A DNA stretch of 51,688 nucleotides from Cytobacillus praedii (lineage in GTDB: Bacteria; Bacillota; Bacilli; Bacillales; Cytobacillaceae): positions 683-52,370 of the forward strand of contig NZ_LMBX01000034.1 in assembly GCF_001439605.1 (NCBI RefSeq), written 5' to 3'. Under the pieces are notes generated by a model that was not told the DNA's origin, made no database searches, and was given only the letters and a program-made list of their open reading frames with translations. Shown here piece after piece: positions 35,296-44,439 of this stretch; positions within the stretch are counted from its first letter, which is position 1; every line of letters begins with the position of its first letter. A program made the position numbers and the translations under genes.

Positions 35296-37206
35296 ATGAT
35301 AGGAGAGGAACTCTCATTTTTTCCACGGCCATATAAAGATGAGGACTTTAGAAGTGTGATAAAGAGATACCATTGTAGAAGTGGAAACAAATTTGAATCG
35401 ATTTCAAGGAAAGAACTGTTTAATAATACGACCAATACAATTTTACCTAGAAATATTGATTTTCTTTTTAAGAGGTTACCAAGGACCTTTAGTATAGAGG
35501 AGACGATATTTCAAAATACTTTATTACCTATAATTTATCTTTTTTTTGGTAGAGATAAGAAAAAATCTTTAATTGAAGACATTCATTATATAAAGGACTC
35601 AAAACATTCTTCAAGCATGTATTTAAAAGAATTTGTTTCGGAGAATTTAAGGTATTGTCCAGTTTGCAAAAAAAATGACATCGAAAAATATGGAGTATTC
35701 TACGCTAGAAGAATACACCAATTAATTGGGTTTGATTTTTGTATAAAACATCACAATTATCTTGAATATGAAAACCATATAAAGGTTTCCGATATCACCT
35801 ATCAAGACATATTATTGCTAGAACCTATTTTGAAGGAAATTGAGTATATTTTGAATAATGATATTTTTTTTGATAACAATTTTGATTTATCCTTTAAATA
35901 TATAGCTGCTTTCTTTGTAAAGGGTTATTTAACAAAAGAAGGGAAAGTGAAAACTGATATTTTTAATAATGATTTGATGAAGAATTTTAGTACTGTTTTC
36001 AATAAATTAGGGATCGATAAGAAATATTTAACCACAAAAAATAGAATTTGGAAAATGGCAAAATTGGAACACAAAAAGCCAAATCCATTTTTACATATAC
36101 TAATGATGAATTACTTAATGGGATCCACAAAGGAATTTTTATTCGATGAAACGATCTCTATAGTGTCGAATATACCTTTTGGAACTGGTCCATGGGTTTG
36201 TCAAAATCATCTGTGCGAATTTTTTAAGCAACCTGTTATTAAAAGATGCCTTAGAAATTTTAGAAAAGGTAGTTTTCCAACCGCCAGATTTGAATGTCCT
36301 TCCTGCGGTTTTATTTATGTGAAGAATACATTTGACGGGACCGAAGAATTTAAGATAACAACGTTCGGGCGATTATGGGAAAAAGAACTAGTATTAAAAT
36401 ATAAAGAGACAATGTCTTTAAAGGAAACTGCTATTCACTGTAGGGTTAAAAACCCGACTGCTAGAAAATATCTCACTAAGCTATCATCCGAATATTTTTT
36501 AAAAAAAAGCAAAAATCATTACAGCAAAAAACACACAGAAGTAATGGTAGAAACCTTCAAAGTAACAAAAAGTATACGAAAATCCTCTGAATTACTTGGG
36601 ATAGACAGAAAAACTTTAATGAAGTATATACCGAATGAACTGATTATTAAAACAAACTATCATTATAAAGATACAGGAGAAAAGACTAGAGTTTACAAAC
36701 AAAAAGTCATAGAAGGTATAAATTCTTTAGAAAATCCATTGAGAACAATGGTTAGAGAATTGGTTGGAGAGGAAATTTACAAGTTCTTAATGAAAGAAGA
36801 GAGAAATTGGATGGAAAAAATCCTACCTCCTAAATATATAAATAGGAGAAACTGGGGAGATTTAGATAATGAATTAAGTCAAGAAATTAAAGAAGTTGCG
36901 AATAATATAAAAGGGGATTTACCAAAGTTCCGTATAACTAAAAATAGAATAAAAGAATCAATTTCTCCATCCAATAAATGTTTAATACAAAATAATACGG
37001 AAAAACTAGTTAAAAGCATTGAGACTTTAGAACAATATAAAGAAAGTATGGATGATTATCAAATCAGAAAACTAGATTATACGATTAATCTATTAAAGAA
37101 AAATCACAATAAAGTGACACTTGCAACTCTTAAAGCGTTACCAGCCTATAGAGAAACATCTGCTGCTTTAGAAAGGCTTATCCAAGATAAGCTTAATAAT
37201 CAATAA
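35296..37206 (+). CDS. Second TniQ-family protein of E2, target unknown
   Basis: 636 residues. TniQ domain opening FFPRPYKDEDFRSVIKRYHC, zinc motif CPVC...CIKH near 125-155, later PNPFLHILMMNYL, FGTGPWVCQNHLCEFF and ECPSCGFIYVK, then two HTH-like segments (MSLKETAIHCRVKNPTARKY; KSIRKSSELLGIDRKTLMKY). It keeps the general TnsD build but is clearly distant from the two TnsD proteins. RBS GGAGC before ATG, 104 bases after tnsD. Probably selects another target. Confidence 0.87.
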   Translation: MIGEELSFFPRPYKDEDFRSVIKRYHCRSGNKFESISRKELFNNTTNTILPRNIDFLFKRLPRTFSIEETIFQNTLLPIIYLFFGRDKKKSLIEDIHYIKDSKHSSSMYLKEFVSENLRYCPVCKKNDIEKYGVFYARRIHQLIGFDFCIKHHNYLEYENHIKVSDITYQDILLLEPILKEIEYILNNDIFFDNNFDLSFKYIAAFFVKGYLTKEGKVKTDIFNNDLMKNFSTVFNKLGIDKKYLTTKNRIWKMAKLEHKKPNPFLHILMMNYLMGSTKEFLFDETISIVSNIPFGTGPWVCQNHLCEFFKQPVIKRCLRNFRKGSFPTARFECPSCGFIYVKNTFDGTEEFKITTFGRLWEKELVLKYKETMSLKETAIHCRVKNPTARKYLTKLSSEYFLKKSKNHYSKKHTEVMVETFKVTKSIRKSSELLGIDRKTLMKYIPNELIIKTNYHYKDTGEKTRVYKQKVIEGINSLENPLRTMVRELVGEEIYKFLMKEERNWMEKILPPKYINRRNWGDLDNELSQEIKEVANNIKGDLPKFRITKNRIKESISPSNKCLIQNNTEKLVKSIETLEQYKESMDDYQIRKLDYTINLLKKNHNKVTLATLKALPAYRETSAALERLIQDKLNNQ

Positions 37207-37342
37207 GCAAGTTTTTATAAAAGCCTGAAAATAATATGCTAGAAAGGGGTGCTCAAAAAGAAGCTGTTGATTTTTTTTAGAGGGCGTAAAAGAAGTTTGT
37301 AGTATCGCCTATTTAAAAAATAATGAGGGAGATTAAAAATAA

Positions 37343-37492
37343 ATGAAGAAGGACTTTAAAATTGGTGAGACTGTTAATAACATACCAGCAATAATCCCTA
37401 CTAAAAATGGTGAAGAAATAGGAGTGATTGTTTACAAAAGAAAAGCTAGCTATAAAGCTGACCCGTACTCTCCAAAAAAGAATACCAATTGA
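37343..37492 (+). CDS. Small hypothetical protein, 49 aa
   Basis: ATG 37343 with GAGGGAG about 11 bases upstream; product begins MKKDFKIGETVNNIPAIIP and ends KKNTN. Beta-rich short protein, no family recognised. Support is only the RBS and frame; could be a relic. Confidence 0.4.
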   Translation: MKKDFKIGETVNNIPAIIPTKNGEEIGVIVYKRKASYKADPYSPKKNTN

Positions 37493-37515
37493 TTAATGTG
37501 GAAGTTTGATTTTAA

Positions 37516-37774
37516 ATGGTGTATTCGCTATTCAAAGACTTAACGAAGACAGAAAAAGAACATCGTACACATGAGTGGGAAAAAAAGAACAAGCTCATGC
37601 ACGTATTCTACAGTTATAAAGAAGGTTCTTCGCAATTATGAATATCCGCCGAACAAGGGGCTAAAAGTGGTTAAGGATATACTAGAGCATATTTGTAGCT
37701 TTTATTTGATGGGAGTTGTAAAAAGCCCTATTCTAGATAGAGCCCTTGGTAACCAATATTGGTTAGAACAATGA
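37516..37774 (+). pseudogene. Degraded ORFs, possible HsdR C-terminal relic
   Basis: A 41-codon frame (37516-37641) and an overlapping 67-codon frame (37571-37774). The second holds LRNYEYPPNKGLKVVKDILE, which recalls the C-terminal DUF3387 end of type I restriction subunits (pattern L-x-x-x-YPP-x-K-...-V-x-x-x-L). No RBS for it. Likely a leftover of another restriction gene; weak claim. Confidence 0.35.
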
Positions 37775-38026
37775 CTCAAAAGTTTATTTATAAGGTTTAA
37801 CTTTACGTTTGACTTAAGTGAAACCACCATATACCAGTTCCATTTAAAATCTAGGATTTGGGTGGAGATGTTCACTATACTATAAATACATCTAATTTCA
37901 ACCTAATTGTTCACTTACCTAGAAAAACAGAAATTGAATCAATCAGGTTCATTTTATAAATACAATGATTTACTTGGATTTTTAAAAAAAGATATATATT
38001 TCTATGTCTAAAAATAGTCAAGAACA
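37775..38026. other. Intergenic stretch, nothing recognised
   Basis: AT-rich, stops in all frames, no convincing hairpin or promoter. It lies between the relic ORFs and the convergent P-loop gene. Confidence 0.4.
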
Positions 38027-38521
38027 CTAGGATAGAATTATATCTTCTTTACGTGCCCATTCATAGATAAATTGTATGATTTCATCGCTACGTACCTTTG
38101 TATCCGAGTCATCTTTAATAGCTTTACACTGTTTCACAGTTGAGTTCGGGTAAGAATTAATCATTTGAATGATAGAAAGATAATCTGTATATTGCTGTTT
38201 ATCTTCGCAACCAGGATTTAACCATTGATATCCCTGTTTATGGAGATATTCAATTGTCTTTTTACCTTTTTCGTTGTATTGAACTGAACATAGTAGGATA
38301 TCACAATCAATTAATTCCTCATCAATTTCTCTCTTGCGTTCTTCCATCGAGCCATTTAAAAGAAATACATGAACATATTCTTTTTTATTAAAATGAAGTT
38401 GACGTAGACGTCTAATGGTGGGTATGTTTTCTTGATTAAATATTTTATACCAAGTATTCGATTTGCCGGCGTTTTTATTTCCGAGTGCTACTACAGCCAA
38501 TTTTTTTTCTGCTTTAATCAT
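38027..38521 (-). CDS. Small P-loop NTPase-like protein, 164 aa
   Basis: Walker A GNKNAGKSNTW at residues 14-24 after a hydrophobic strand (LAVVALG). A second strand with acidic end (EELIDCDILLCSVQ) may be the Walker B strand. Length is short for a full GTPase and no NKxD motif is seen. RBS GGGGGAG before the ATG. It sits alone on E2 cargo, reverse to its neighbours, with unknown role. Confidence 0.65.
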   Translation of the reverse strand: MIKAEKKLAVVALGNKNAGKSNTWYKIFNQENIPTIRRLRQLHFNKKEYVHVFLLNGSMEERKREIDEELIDCDILLCSVQYNEKGKKTIEYLHKQGYQWLNPGCEDKQQYTDYLSIIQMINSYPNSTVKQCKAIKDDSDTKVRSDEIIQFIYEWARKEDIILS

Positions 38522-38677
38522 ATCTTTGCTCCCCCTAGCATAAAGAATATATTTTATTTATATGTTATGGTGTGAAAAGTTAGAACTAGATTTTATAAAA
38601 TAACTTTTCTAAAAAATGTTTTTTAAAAGTTTGTACGGTTTCACGGGGACAATTTAAGCAATGCAAGCTGAATACGG

Positions 38678-38718
38678 AAAACACGCCATAGATAAAAAGC
38701 CTAAGGCGTGTTTTTCTA
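38678..38718 (+). terminator. Hairpin terminator upstream of restriction operon
   Basis: AAAACACGCC (38678-38687) pairs with GGCGTGTTTT (38705-38714), T run after. Works as a barrier before the XRE-hsd unit, probably on both strands. Confidence 0.8.
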
Positions 38719-38808
38719 TAGTGCATATGTCAATAGCTTTTCGTATAAACGCTATAGCTTATGATATAATATTTTATGATTAGCTGTACAATAACGAGGT
38801 GATGCTAA

Positions 38809-39024
38809 ATGGAGTTAGGCGAAGCGATTAAAAAAGTGCGTTTGGAATTGTGTTTGTCTCAAGAGGGGCTTGCCCGTGAACTTCATGTTGGATTTACATC
38901 TGTAAACCGATGGGAGAACAATCATACAAAGCCGAATCAAATAGCCCGTCATGCTTTAATAGAGTATTGTAAGAATAGAAACATTAGTCCTGAATTGATT
39001 GAGTTGCTCATAAAAACGAAGTAG
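38809..39024 (+). CDS. XRE-family HTH regulator, 71 aa
   Basis: Cro/C1-type HTH: IKKVRLELCLSQEGLARELH, then VGFTSVNRWENNHTKPNQIA, resembling short HTH domains next to restriction-modification genes. GAGGTGAT RBS before ATG; TATAAT-like box at about 38763. It lies 64 bases before hsdR on the same strand, so it may act like a controller (C) protein that delays restriction when the element enters a new cell; inference. Confidence 0.82.
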   Translation: MELGEAIKKVRLELCLSQEGLARELHVGFTSVNRWENNHTKPNQIARHALIEYCKNRNISPELIELLIKTK

Positions 39025-39088
39025 ATGTTTCATAGTTTTTAAAAAGGGATTTGGCTATTACTATTTTATAGTATGAGGAGATTTATGT

Positions 39089-42000
39089 ATGAAATCCGAA
39101 AAGCAAATAGAGGTAGAGTTTATTGAAAAGCTTGGAGATTTAAAATACAAATATCGGGAAGAAATTCGTGATAAGGCGACACTTGAAGCTAATTTCAAAG
39201 AACATTTTGAAAGACTGAATCGTGTGAAGTTAAGCGATTCTGAATTTGCACGCCTCAGGGATAGTATTATCACTGCAGATGTGTTCACTGCTGCAAGAAC
39301 TTTACGAGAAATCAACACCTTCAAGCGTGATGATGACACTCCGCTGCAATACACCCTTGTTAATATTAAAGACTGGTGTAAAAATGAATTTGAAGTTATA
39401 AACCAACTACGCATAAACACAGATAACAGCAACCATCGTTATGATGTTATTATCCTCATTAATGGTATTCCAGTTGTTCAGGTTGAGCTGAAGTCACTGC
39501 AAATCACACCTAAAAAAGCAATGGAGCAAATTGTAGAATATAAAAACGACCACGGCAATGGTTATGCAAACTCTTTGCTCTGCTTTATGCAGCTTTTTAT
39601 TGTGAGCAACGAAAGTAACACATATTATTTTGCCAACAATCACAAGGAGCACTTTTGTTTTAATGCAGACGAACGCTTTTTGCCAATTTATCAGATGGCA
39701 GACGAGGACAATAACAAAATTACCCATCTTCATGATTTTTCTGATAATTTTTTGCCAAAATGCACTCTTGCGGAACTTATAAGCCGTTATATGGTACTTG
39801 TGGTAAGTGAGCAGAAATTGATGATTATGCGTCCCTATCAGATTTACGCTGTTAAGGCAATAATGGACTGTATCGATCAGAATCGAGGAAATGGGTATAT
39901 TTGGCATACGACCGGAAGTGGAAAAACACTGACATCATTTAAAACATCAACACTTTTGAAGGACAATCCTGAAATTGAGAAGTGTTTATTTGTAGTTGAC
40001 AGAAAAGACCTTGATAGACAAACTCGATTGGAGTTTAATAAATTTCAAGAAGGCTGCGTTGAAGAGAATACAAACACAGAAAGTTTAGTTAAACGGCTTA
40101 CTTCGGATGATTATCGTGACAAAGTTATTGTTACCACAATTCAAAAGCTTGGGCTCGCTCTTGATGAAGATAGCAGACGCAACCAAGAGAAAAAGAAAAG
40201 GGGCGAACCTACCTATAAAGACCGCTTGGCAAAGCTCGCCGATAAGCGTATTGCTATTATTTTTGACGAATGCCATCGCTCACAGTTTGGCGATAATCAT
40301 GAAGCAATTAAAAATTTTTTCCCGAAAGCACAGCTTTTCGGCTTTACCGGAACACCAATATTTGAAGAAAATGCGACATATAAGCAAATTGATGGCACGG
40401 TTGGTTCTTATATCACAACAAAAGATGTTTTTGAAAAAGAGCTGCATGCTTATACCATTACGAATGCCATTGATGATCGAAATGTGCTTCGCTTCCACAT
40501 CGATTACTTTAAGCCGGAAGATGTCAAAAGAGCAGCAAAAGCCTCTGACACTGTCAGTAAAAAAGCGATCGCCGAAGCAATACTAGCAAAACACGATACC
40601 GTTACTAATGGTAGACGATACAATGCAATTTTTGCCACAGCTTCTATCAACGATGCAATAGAATACTTTGAGATCTTCAAGTTGTTAAAAGAGGAACGCA
40701 AAAAGAATGAAGGCGAAAACTTTAGACAACTAAATATTGCCTGTGTGTTCTCTCCACCGGCTGAAGGAAACAAAGATGTTAAGCAATTGCAAGAAGACCT
40801 ACAGCAAGAAAAAGCCGATAACCAACAAGAGCCCGATAAGAAAAAGGCTGCACTTAAAAGCATCATTGATGATTATAACTTGCAGTATGGCACAAATCAC
40901 AGCATAAACGAATTCGATTTATACTATCAAGATGTGCAAAAACGCATCAAAGACCAAAAGTACCCTAATTCCGACTATCCGCATGTAAACAAAATTGATA
41001 TAACTATTGTGGTGGATATGCTTTTAACAGGATTTGATTCCAAGTATCTAAACACCTTGTATGTTGATAAAAACTTAAAGCAACATGGCTTAATTCAAGC
41101 ATTTTCAAGAACAAACCGTGTTTTGAACGACACAAAGCCCTACGGAAATATTCTTGACTTTAGAGGGCAAGAAAAAGATGTAGATGAAGCAATTGCGCTG
41201 TTCTCTGGAAAAGAAAACAGTAGCAGGGCAAAAGAAATTTGGCTTGTTGACCCCGCTCCTGTTGTGGTTGAAAAGCTGGATATAGCAGTTGCCAATCTTG
41301 AGAAATTTATGGAATCACAAGGGTTAGAATGTAAGCCAGAGCAAGTAAGTAACCTTAAGGGCGATGCCGCACGAGGTGAATTTATCAATAAGTTTAAGGA
41401 AGTGCAGCGCCTTAAAACACAGCTTGATCAATATACAGATATCAAAGAAGAACAAGCGGCAAAAATTGAAGAACTGTTGCCGGAAGACACTTTGCGTGCG
41501 TTCCGTGGTGTCTATATTGAAACTGCCCAAATGTTAAAAGCACAGCAAGGCAAAGATATTAGGGATAAAGATCCGGTGATTGAACAGCTCGATTTTGAGT
41601 TCGTTCTATTCTCCTCAGCAATTATTGATTATGACTACATTATGTCACTAATTTCGAGATATACACAACCCGATGTACCTAAAAAAGAAAAAATGAGCCG
41701 TGAGCAGCTCATTAGTTTACTTTGTTCCAATTCAAATATGATGGAAGAACGTGAAGATATTATTGCTTATATCAGCACATTGGAATCTGGAAAAGGGTTG
41801 GATGAAAAGGCAATAAAAGCTGTATACCAAAAATTCAAGGAAGAAAAGGCCGTAAAAGAAATGGAATCGATTGCAAACAAACACGGTATTGAACTTGCAT
41901 CGTTGCAAGCCTTTGTAGATGAAATTATAGGGCGCATGATTTTTGACGGTGAAAAACTAAGCGATTTGTTAGAGCCGCTAGATCTTGGCTGGAGAGACAG

Positions 42001-42097
42001 GACAAAAAAGGAACTAGAATTGATGGACGATTTAATCCCGCTGCTTAAAAAGCTTGCAGGTGGACGTGTGATTGTGGGGCTGAATGCGTATGAATAA
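39089..42097 (+). CDS. hsdR: Type I restriction enzyme, R subunit
   Basis: Motor and nuclease subunit: translocates unmodified DNA and cuts it. 1002 residues. N-terminal nuclease motif YDVIILINGIPVVQVELKS near residues 115-135; helicase Walker A TTGSGKT near 273, motif II FDECH near 392, motif III GFTGTP, motif VI QAFSRTNR. GAGGAG RBS 8 bases before ATG. Overlaps hsdS by 14 bases. Gene order R-S-ATPase-M is less usual than M-S-R. Confidence 0.95.
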   Translation: MKSEKQIEVEFIEKLGDLKYKYREEIRDKATLEANFKEHFERLNRVKLSDSEFARLRDSIITADVFTAARTLREINTFKRDDDTPLQYTLVNIKDWCKNEFEVINQLRINTDNSNHRYDVIILINGIPVVQVELKSLQITPKKAMEQIVEYKNDHGNGYANSLLCFMQLFIVSNESNTYYFANNHKEHFCFNADERFLPIYQMADEDNNKITHLHDFSDNFLPKCTLAELISRYMVLVVSEQKLMIMRPYQIYAVKAIMDCIDQNRGNGYIWHTTGSGKTLTSFKTSTLLKDNPEIEKCLFVVDRKDLDRQTRLEFNKFQEGCVEENTNTESLVKRLTSDDYRDKVIVTTIQKLGLALDEDSRRNQEKKKRGEPTYKDRLAKLADKRIAIIFDECHRSQFGDNHEAIKNFFPKAQLFGFTGTPIFEENATYKQIDGTVGSYITTKDVFEKELHAYTITNAIDDRNVLRFHIDYFKPEDVKRAAKASDTVSKKAIAEAILAKHDTVTNGRRYNAIFATASINDAIEYFEIFKLLKEERKKNEGENFRQLNIACVFSPPAEGNKDVKQLQEDLQQEKADNQQEPDKKKAALKSIIDDYNLQYGTNHSINEFDLYYQDVQKRIKDQKYPNSDYPHVNKIDITIVVDMLLTGFDSKYLNTLYVDKNLKQHGLIQAFSRTNRVLNDTKPYGNILDFRGQEKDVDEAIALFSGKENSSRAKEIWLVDPAPVVVEKLDIAVANLEKFMESQGLECKPEQVSNLKGDAARGEFINKFKEVQRLKTQLDQYTDIKEEQAAKIEELLPEDTLRAFRGVYIETAQMLKAQQGKDIRDKDPVIEQLDFEFVLFSSAIIDYDYIMSLISRYTQPDVPKKEKMSREQLISLLCSNSNMMEEREDIIAYISTLESGKGLDEKAIKAVYQKFKEEKAVKEMESIANKHGIELASLQAFVDEIIGRMIFDGEKLSDLLEPLDLGWRDRTKKELELMDDLIPLLKKLAGGRVIVGLNAYE

Positions 42098-43316
42098 AAA
42101 AGAGAAAGCGACTTTGGTGCCGAGGCTAAGGTTTCCGGAGTTTCGCTCAACGGGAGAATGGAAAATAAGTACGCTAAGTAATTTAGCAAGCAAAATAACA
42201 GTAAGAAATAAAAATAATTTAATAAATCGTGTTCTTACAAACTCAGCTGTTGAGGGAGTTGTAGACCAAAGTGATTATTTTGACAGAGAAGTTGCAAACC
42301 AAAATAATCTTGAGAATTATTTTGTGATAGATGAAGGGGACTATGTTTATAATCCTCGTATATCTGTAAATGCTCCAGTTGGCCCGATATCTAAAAATAA
42401 AGTCGGAAGAGGTGTCATGTCTCCGTTATATACAGTGTTCAGGTTTGAGAATCCTAATAATGATTTTTATGAGCAGTATTTCAAAACAAATCTGTGGCAT
42501 TCGTATTTAAAAAGAGTCTCAAATACTGGTGCAAGACATGATCGTATGAGCATTTCAATTGGTGATTTTACGAAAATGCCCTTACCTCACCATTCAGAGG
42601 AAGAACAACAAAAAATTGCTGATTGCCTGTCCTCCCTTGATGACATTATCACTGCAGAAGATAAAAAGTTTGTAGCTCTCAAAGCACACAAAAAAGGCTT
42701 AATGCAAAAGTTGTTTCCTGTAGAAGGTGAGACTGTGCCCGAATGGCGATTTCCTGAGTTTAGGGGTAGTGGCGAGTGGGAAATCAGCCCATTAAGTGAA
42801 GTGTGCGAAAACTTAGATTCAAAAAGGATTCCAATAGCAGAAAAAGATAGGAAAAAAGGCTCCACGCCTTATTTTGGTGCATCGGGTATTATCGATTATG
42901 TTGATGGTTTTATTTTTGACGAAATATTGTTGTGTGTGTCGGAAGATGGAGCAAACTTAGTTGCTCGCACATATCCTATTGCATTTAGCATTTCAGGAAG
43001 GACTTGGGTAAACAATCATGCCCATGTGCTTAAATTTGAAAATAACTTTACGCAAATTTTAGTGGAAAGCTATTTGAATAACATTGACTTGGGCGAGTTT
43101 CTTACAGGTATGGCACAACCTAAACTAAACAGAGCAAAACTGGATATTATACCTATTCCGCTTCCTAAGGAAAAAGAACAACAAAAAATTGCTGACTGTC
43201 TTTCTGCTATAGACACTCTCATAACCGCACAAGGAGAAAAAATTAAAACTCTGAAATTACACAAAAAAGGCTTGATGCAAGGGCTGTTCCCTTCTATTGA
43301 GGAGGTGAGTGAATGA
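42084..43316 (+). CDS. hsdS: Type I restriction-modification specificity subunit
   Basis: Reads the two-part DNA target for methylation and restriction. 410 residues with two target-recognition domains, each led by a like sequence (VPRLRFPEFRSTGEWKISTL; VPEWRFPEFRGSGEWEISPL) and each followed by a conserved helical spacer (EQQKIADCLSSLDDIITAED; EQQKIADCLSAIDTLITAQG) and HKKGLMQxLFP. The internal near-repeats allow recombination to swap specificity. Overlaps hsdR and, by 4 bases, the next gene. Confidence 0.95.
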   Translation: MRMNKKEKATLVPRLRFPEFRSTGEWKISTLSNLASKITVRNKNNLINRVLTNSAVEGVVDQSDYFDREVANQNNLENYFVIDEGDYVYNPRISVNAPVGPISKNKVGRGVMSPLYTVFRFENPNNDFYEQYFKTNLWHSYLKRVSNTGARHDRMSISIGDFTKMPLPHHSEEEQQKIADCLSSLDDIITAEDKKFVALKAHKKGLMQKLFPVEGETVPEWRFPEFRGSGEWEISPLSEVCENLDSKRIPIAEKDRKKGSTPYFGASGIIDYVDGFIFDEILLCVSEDGANLVARTYPIAFSISGRTWVNNHAHVLKFENNFTQILVESYLNNIDLGEFLTGMAQPKLNRAKLDIIPIPLPKEKEQQKIADCLSAIDTLITAQGEKIKTLKLHKKGLMQGLFPSIEEVSE

Positions 43317-44428
43317 GTTCTCAACCGATGACTTCTTTTTCTGATTTAAATGCGTTGGCTACCCATTTTAGAACGGTTCTTCATAGCAAGAAGTATGTTC
43401 TTCTTTTTGCCTACAATGGAACAGGCAAAACAAGACTTTCAGGTGTGTTTAAGGACTTAGGAAAGCATCCTATTCCAGAAACTGAAGAAAAGACGCGAGA
43501 TACACTATATTACAATGCTTTCACAGAAGATTTATTCACTTGGGATAACGACTTAGAGGGAGACACCAATAGAATTTTGTATATTAATAAAAATTCCCGT
43601 TTTTTTGATGGCCTAAGAGAGCTTGAAATGGAAAGTCGTATTCGTCCGTTTTTAAGTCGGTATGCTGATTTTGATTTTTCAATTGATTACGGAAATTGGA
43701 CGATTAGTTTTTCACGGGAAGTTAGAAAAGATGATGGAACTGAAAAACTAGATAACATAAAGATTTCTCGTGGCGAAGAAAATATATTTGTATGGTGTTT
43801 TTTTCTCGCGGTTGTTCAATTAGTTGTTGACCAACAACCGGCCTACAGTTGGGTTAAGTACATCTATATCGATGATCCCATTTCATCACTGGATGATAAT
43901 AACGCCATTGCAGTAGCAAGCCATTTAGCGCAGATGCTAAAGAGCCAAGAGGATATAAAAGTAGTCATATCTTCACATCATTCGTTGTTTTTCAATGTAA
44001 TGTATAATGAGTTTAAAAGGGCAAGAGGAAAGGACTATCTCTTATCAAAGAATAAGGAAACAGACGAATACCTCATTCAAGAAACTAAAGATACTCCATT
44101 TTTCAACCATGTTGCATTAATAAAAGAGCTAAGCAAAGCAGCGAACACAGGTAGGCTCTATACTTATCACTTCAATATTTTGCGAAATATTCTTGAAAAG
44201 GCAGCATCGTTTCATGGATTCGATGACTTCACCAAATGTATTAAACGCGATGAAGATGACCCGGATGGAATCACATTTGCAAGATATGTGAACATATTAA
44301 GCCATGGAAACTATTCGTTGTTTGAGCCTATTGAAATGGTTGAAGATAATAAAGAGGTTTTTAGGAAAATTTTAAAGGGTTACATGGAATTATATCGATT
44401 TAATCCTGACCTATTTAGCGAAGAATAG
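43313..44428 (+). CDS. PrrC-like ATPase / putative anticodon nuclease
   Basis: 371 residues. ABC/SMC-type ATPase features: Walker A YNGTGKT (34-40), signature-like ISRGEENIFVW, Walker B YIYIDDPISSLDD, switch His in ISSHHS. Near the C-terminus R291-x3-E295-x35-H331 (FNILRNILE ... ILSHGN) mirrors the catalytic R-E-H triad of PrrC tRNA anticodon nuclease (R320, E324, H356). PrrC also sits within hsd operons and is let loose when a phage blocks restriction. ATG overlaps the hsdS stop. The alternative is an AAA accessory ATPase without tRNA cutting. Confidence 0.65.
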   Translation: MSSQPMTSFSDLNALATHFRTVLHSKKYVLLFAYNGTGKTRLSGVFKDLGKHPIPETEEKTRDTLYYNAFTEDLFTWDNDLEGDTNRILYINKNSRFFDGLRELEMESRIRPFLSRYADFDFSIDYGNWTISFSREVRKDDGTEKLDNIKISRGEENIFVWCFFLAVVQLVVDQQPAYSWVKYIYIDDPISSLDDNNAIAVASHLAQMLKSQEDIKVVISSHHSLFFNVMYNEFKRARGKDYLLSKNKETDEYLIQETKDTPFFNHVALIKELSKAANTGRLYTYHFNILRNILEKAASFHGFDDFTKCIKRDEDDPDGITFARYVNILSHGNYSLFEPIEMVEDNKEVFRKILKGYMELYRFNPDLFSEE

Positions 44429-44439
44429 AGGGTAAAACA

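Noticed and set aside
21874..37206. CRISPR-associated transposon (CAST) suggested by paired TniQ proteins
   Set aside because: No Cas12k, Cas5-8 or crRNA repeats are visible in E1 or E2; both extra TniQ proteins are full-size with their own DNA-binding-like tails.
39494..39907. Reverse open frame of 137 codons inside hsdR
   Set aside because: Shadow of the strongly supported hsdR frame; no RBS and no recognisable protein.
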